Below, piece after piece: positions 63,301 to 64,000 of a stretch of DNA of 64,000 nucleotides. Source of the stretch: Paludibacteraceae bacterium (GTDB lineage: Bacteria; Bacteroidota; Bacteroidia; Bacteroidales; Paludibacteraceae); NCBI GenBank assembly GCA_024400115.1, contig JAKSNF010000002.1, positions 62,001-126,000 of the forward strand, in the 5' to 3' direction. The notes under the pieces are model-generated. The model worked only from the letters and a program-made list of their open reading frames with translations, had not been told where the DNA came from and searched no databases. Position numbers and translations under genes: made by a program. The stretch's first letter is position 1. The number at the start of each line of letters is the position of its first letter.

Positions 63301-64000
63301 AACTATCGCGTTTAAGTTCAATATCTATATAACCCAAAGAGGACAATAAATCACACACCTCCGCCCCAAAACGTTCGTTAATCTCAAAGTACAACCACCT
63401 GCCCAAACGAAGCTCAGCTATCCTACGATAAAAGAGCAACGGATCATCGTTAGGAACGAATAAAGCGGAGGACGGTTCATAGTCAAGAACATTCGATTCC
63501 ATCGACACTTTTTCGGACTCGAGAACGTAGGGAGGGTTACTGACGACTATGTCGTAGTTTAGAGTGGAGAGTGTAGAGTGTAGAGTAGCCGGCTGGTTCA
63601 ATAGTTGAGAGTTGAGAGAGAGTATATCCTGTTCGATAAAGCGAACATCGAGGTGATTGCGAGTGGCGTTCTCACGAGCAATGGCTATCGCTTCGGGACT
63701 GATGTCTATACCCGTAACCTGCCAAGCAGGGTGACGCTGCTTGAGCGAAAGAGCTATGCAACCGCTACCGGTGCCGATGTCTAGACAGTTTAGAGTGGAG
63801 AGTTTAGAGTTTAGAGTAGCCGTCTGGTTCAACAGTTTAGAGTTTAGAGAGTTATTGATCCAATCGACGAGTTCGGCGGTTTCGGGACGAGGGATAAGCG
63901 TGGCGGAAGTGAGCTTCAAATCCAGTCCTGACCACAAAATATGACCAAAAATATACTGAATTGGCTCTTTTTTGATAATTCTTTCTAAAATTATTTCTAT
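63260..64000 (-). CDS. prmC: Release factor glutamine methyltransferase PrmC (5' end outside window), with two repeat insertions
   Basis: The minus-strand frame is open to the window edge, beginning IEIILERIIKKEPIQYIFGH, so the N-terminal helical domain is cut off. Then come SATLIPRPETAELVDW, CLDIGTGSGCIALSL (SAM motif I), VSNPPYVLESEKVSM (NPPY catalytic motif) and FEINERFGAEVCDLL. PrmC methylates the GGQ glutamine of release factors RF1/RF2. Two repeat-coded inserts, LNSKLLNQTATLNSKLSTLN before motif I and LNSQLLNQPATLHSTLSTLN before NPPY, fall in loops and keep the frame. Apparently functional despite them. It leads recX. Confidence 0.93.
   Translation of the reverse strand: MEIILERIIKKEPIQYIFGHILWSGLDLKLTSATLIPRPETAELVDWINNSLNSKLLNQTATLNSKLSTLNCLDIGTGSGCIALSLKQRHPAWQVTGIDISPEAIAIARENATRNHLDVRFIEQDILSLNSQLLNQPATLHSTLSTLNYDIVVSNPPYVLESEKVSMESNVLDYEPSSALFVPNDDPLLFYRRIAELRLGRWLYFEINERFGAEVCDLLSSLGYIDIELKRDSYGKERFVRARLAH
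63557..63620. repeat. Heptamer element inside prmC, before NPPY
   Basis: Four heptamers, spacer TAGCCGGCTGGTTCAATA, then GTTGAGA units; aligns with the elements at 63788 and 62878. Confidence 0.92.
63788..63853. repeat. Heptamer element inside prmC, before SAM motif I
   Basis: 66 bp (22 codons): four heptamers, spacer TAGCCGTCTGGTTCAACA, two heptamers. Confidence 0.92.

Overview
The window is chromosomal DNA from a Bacteroidales-type member of the Bacteroidota. The evidence is type IX secretion genes (3' half of sprA; porZ), a SusC/SusD polysaccharide utilisation locus (PUL), a typical Kdo/GyrB gene order, and many promoters of the Bacteroidota form (TTTG, about 20 bp, TAnnTTTG). I cannot name the genus from sequence alone. 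No rRNA, tRNA, CRISPR array or intact insertion sequence was seen.

Layout. 2-5400: end of sprA, then a hipBA-type kinase/antitoxin pair with a 12-bp palindromic operator. 5400-17000: a 35-codon gene with its own promoter and terminator, two very large secreted repeat proteins, and a RhuM-like gene. 17200-27340: glycosyltransferase, membrane AraC regulator, CCA-adding enzyme, acyl-CoA ligase, aspartase, RdgB and PorZ. 27360-35250: a minus-strand run gyrB, LOG protein, GH16-like protein, kdsA, kdsD, nucleoside kinase, SPOR protein, folE. 35470-36190: AlkD-like protein. 36270-50330: a fructan PUL (membrane sensor-regulator, SusC, SusD, surface binding protein, two GH32-type lipoproteins, an unknown secreted protein, MFS sugar importer, fructokinase), flanked by identical 41-bp terminator repeats. 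50410-62790: an accessory island. 62800-64000: recX and prmC.

The island looks like a mobile or defence region. It holds a DUF3987 remnant, an internally deleted ghost of a WYL-regulator/YhcG-nuclease pair, the intact pair, and then three cargo units. These are a HAD-phosphoribosyltransferase plus DprA-like SLOG protein, an OLD/AAA ATPase plus a putative PLD-like partner, and a structured RNA leader plus a 79-residue protein. Each cargo unit, and the ghost, is preceded by the same promoter: a palindrome TTGTGCA-N7-TGCACAA placed exactly 8 bp from TAnnTTTG, with no normal -33 box. This co-regulated cassette array is the best candidate for an undescribed system.

A second genome-wide oddity is a heptanucleotide repeat family (GTTTAGA, GTGGAGA, GTGTAGA, GGTTAGA, GTTTAAA). 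It fills gene junctions and also lies in frame inside conserved proteins (PrmC twice, RecX, the glycosyltransferase), where three heptamers encode the heptapeptide SKLSTLN. Some copies carry a hairpin head.

Functional links: SprA and PorZ supply secretion for cargo. Four secreted proteins share a short C-terminal tail that may be a sorting signal. The PUL genes together bind, cleave, import and phosphorylate fructose from fructans. gyrB-kdsA-kdsD-folE is a housekeeping run.
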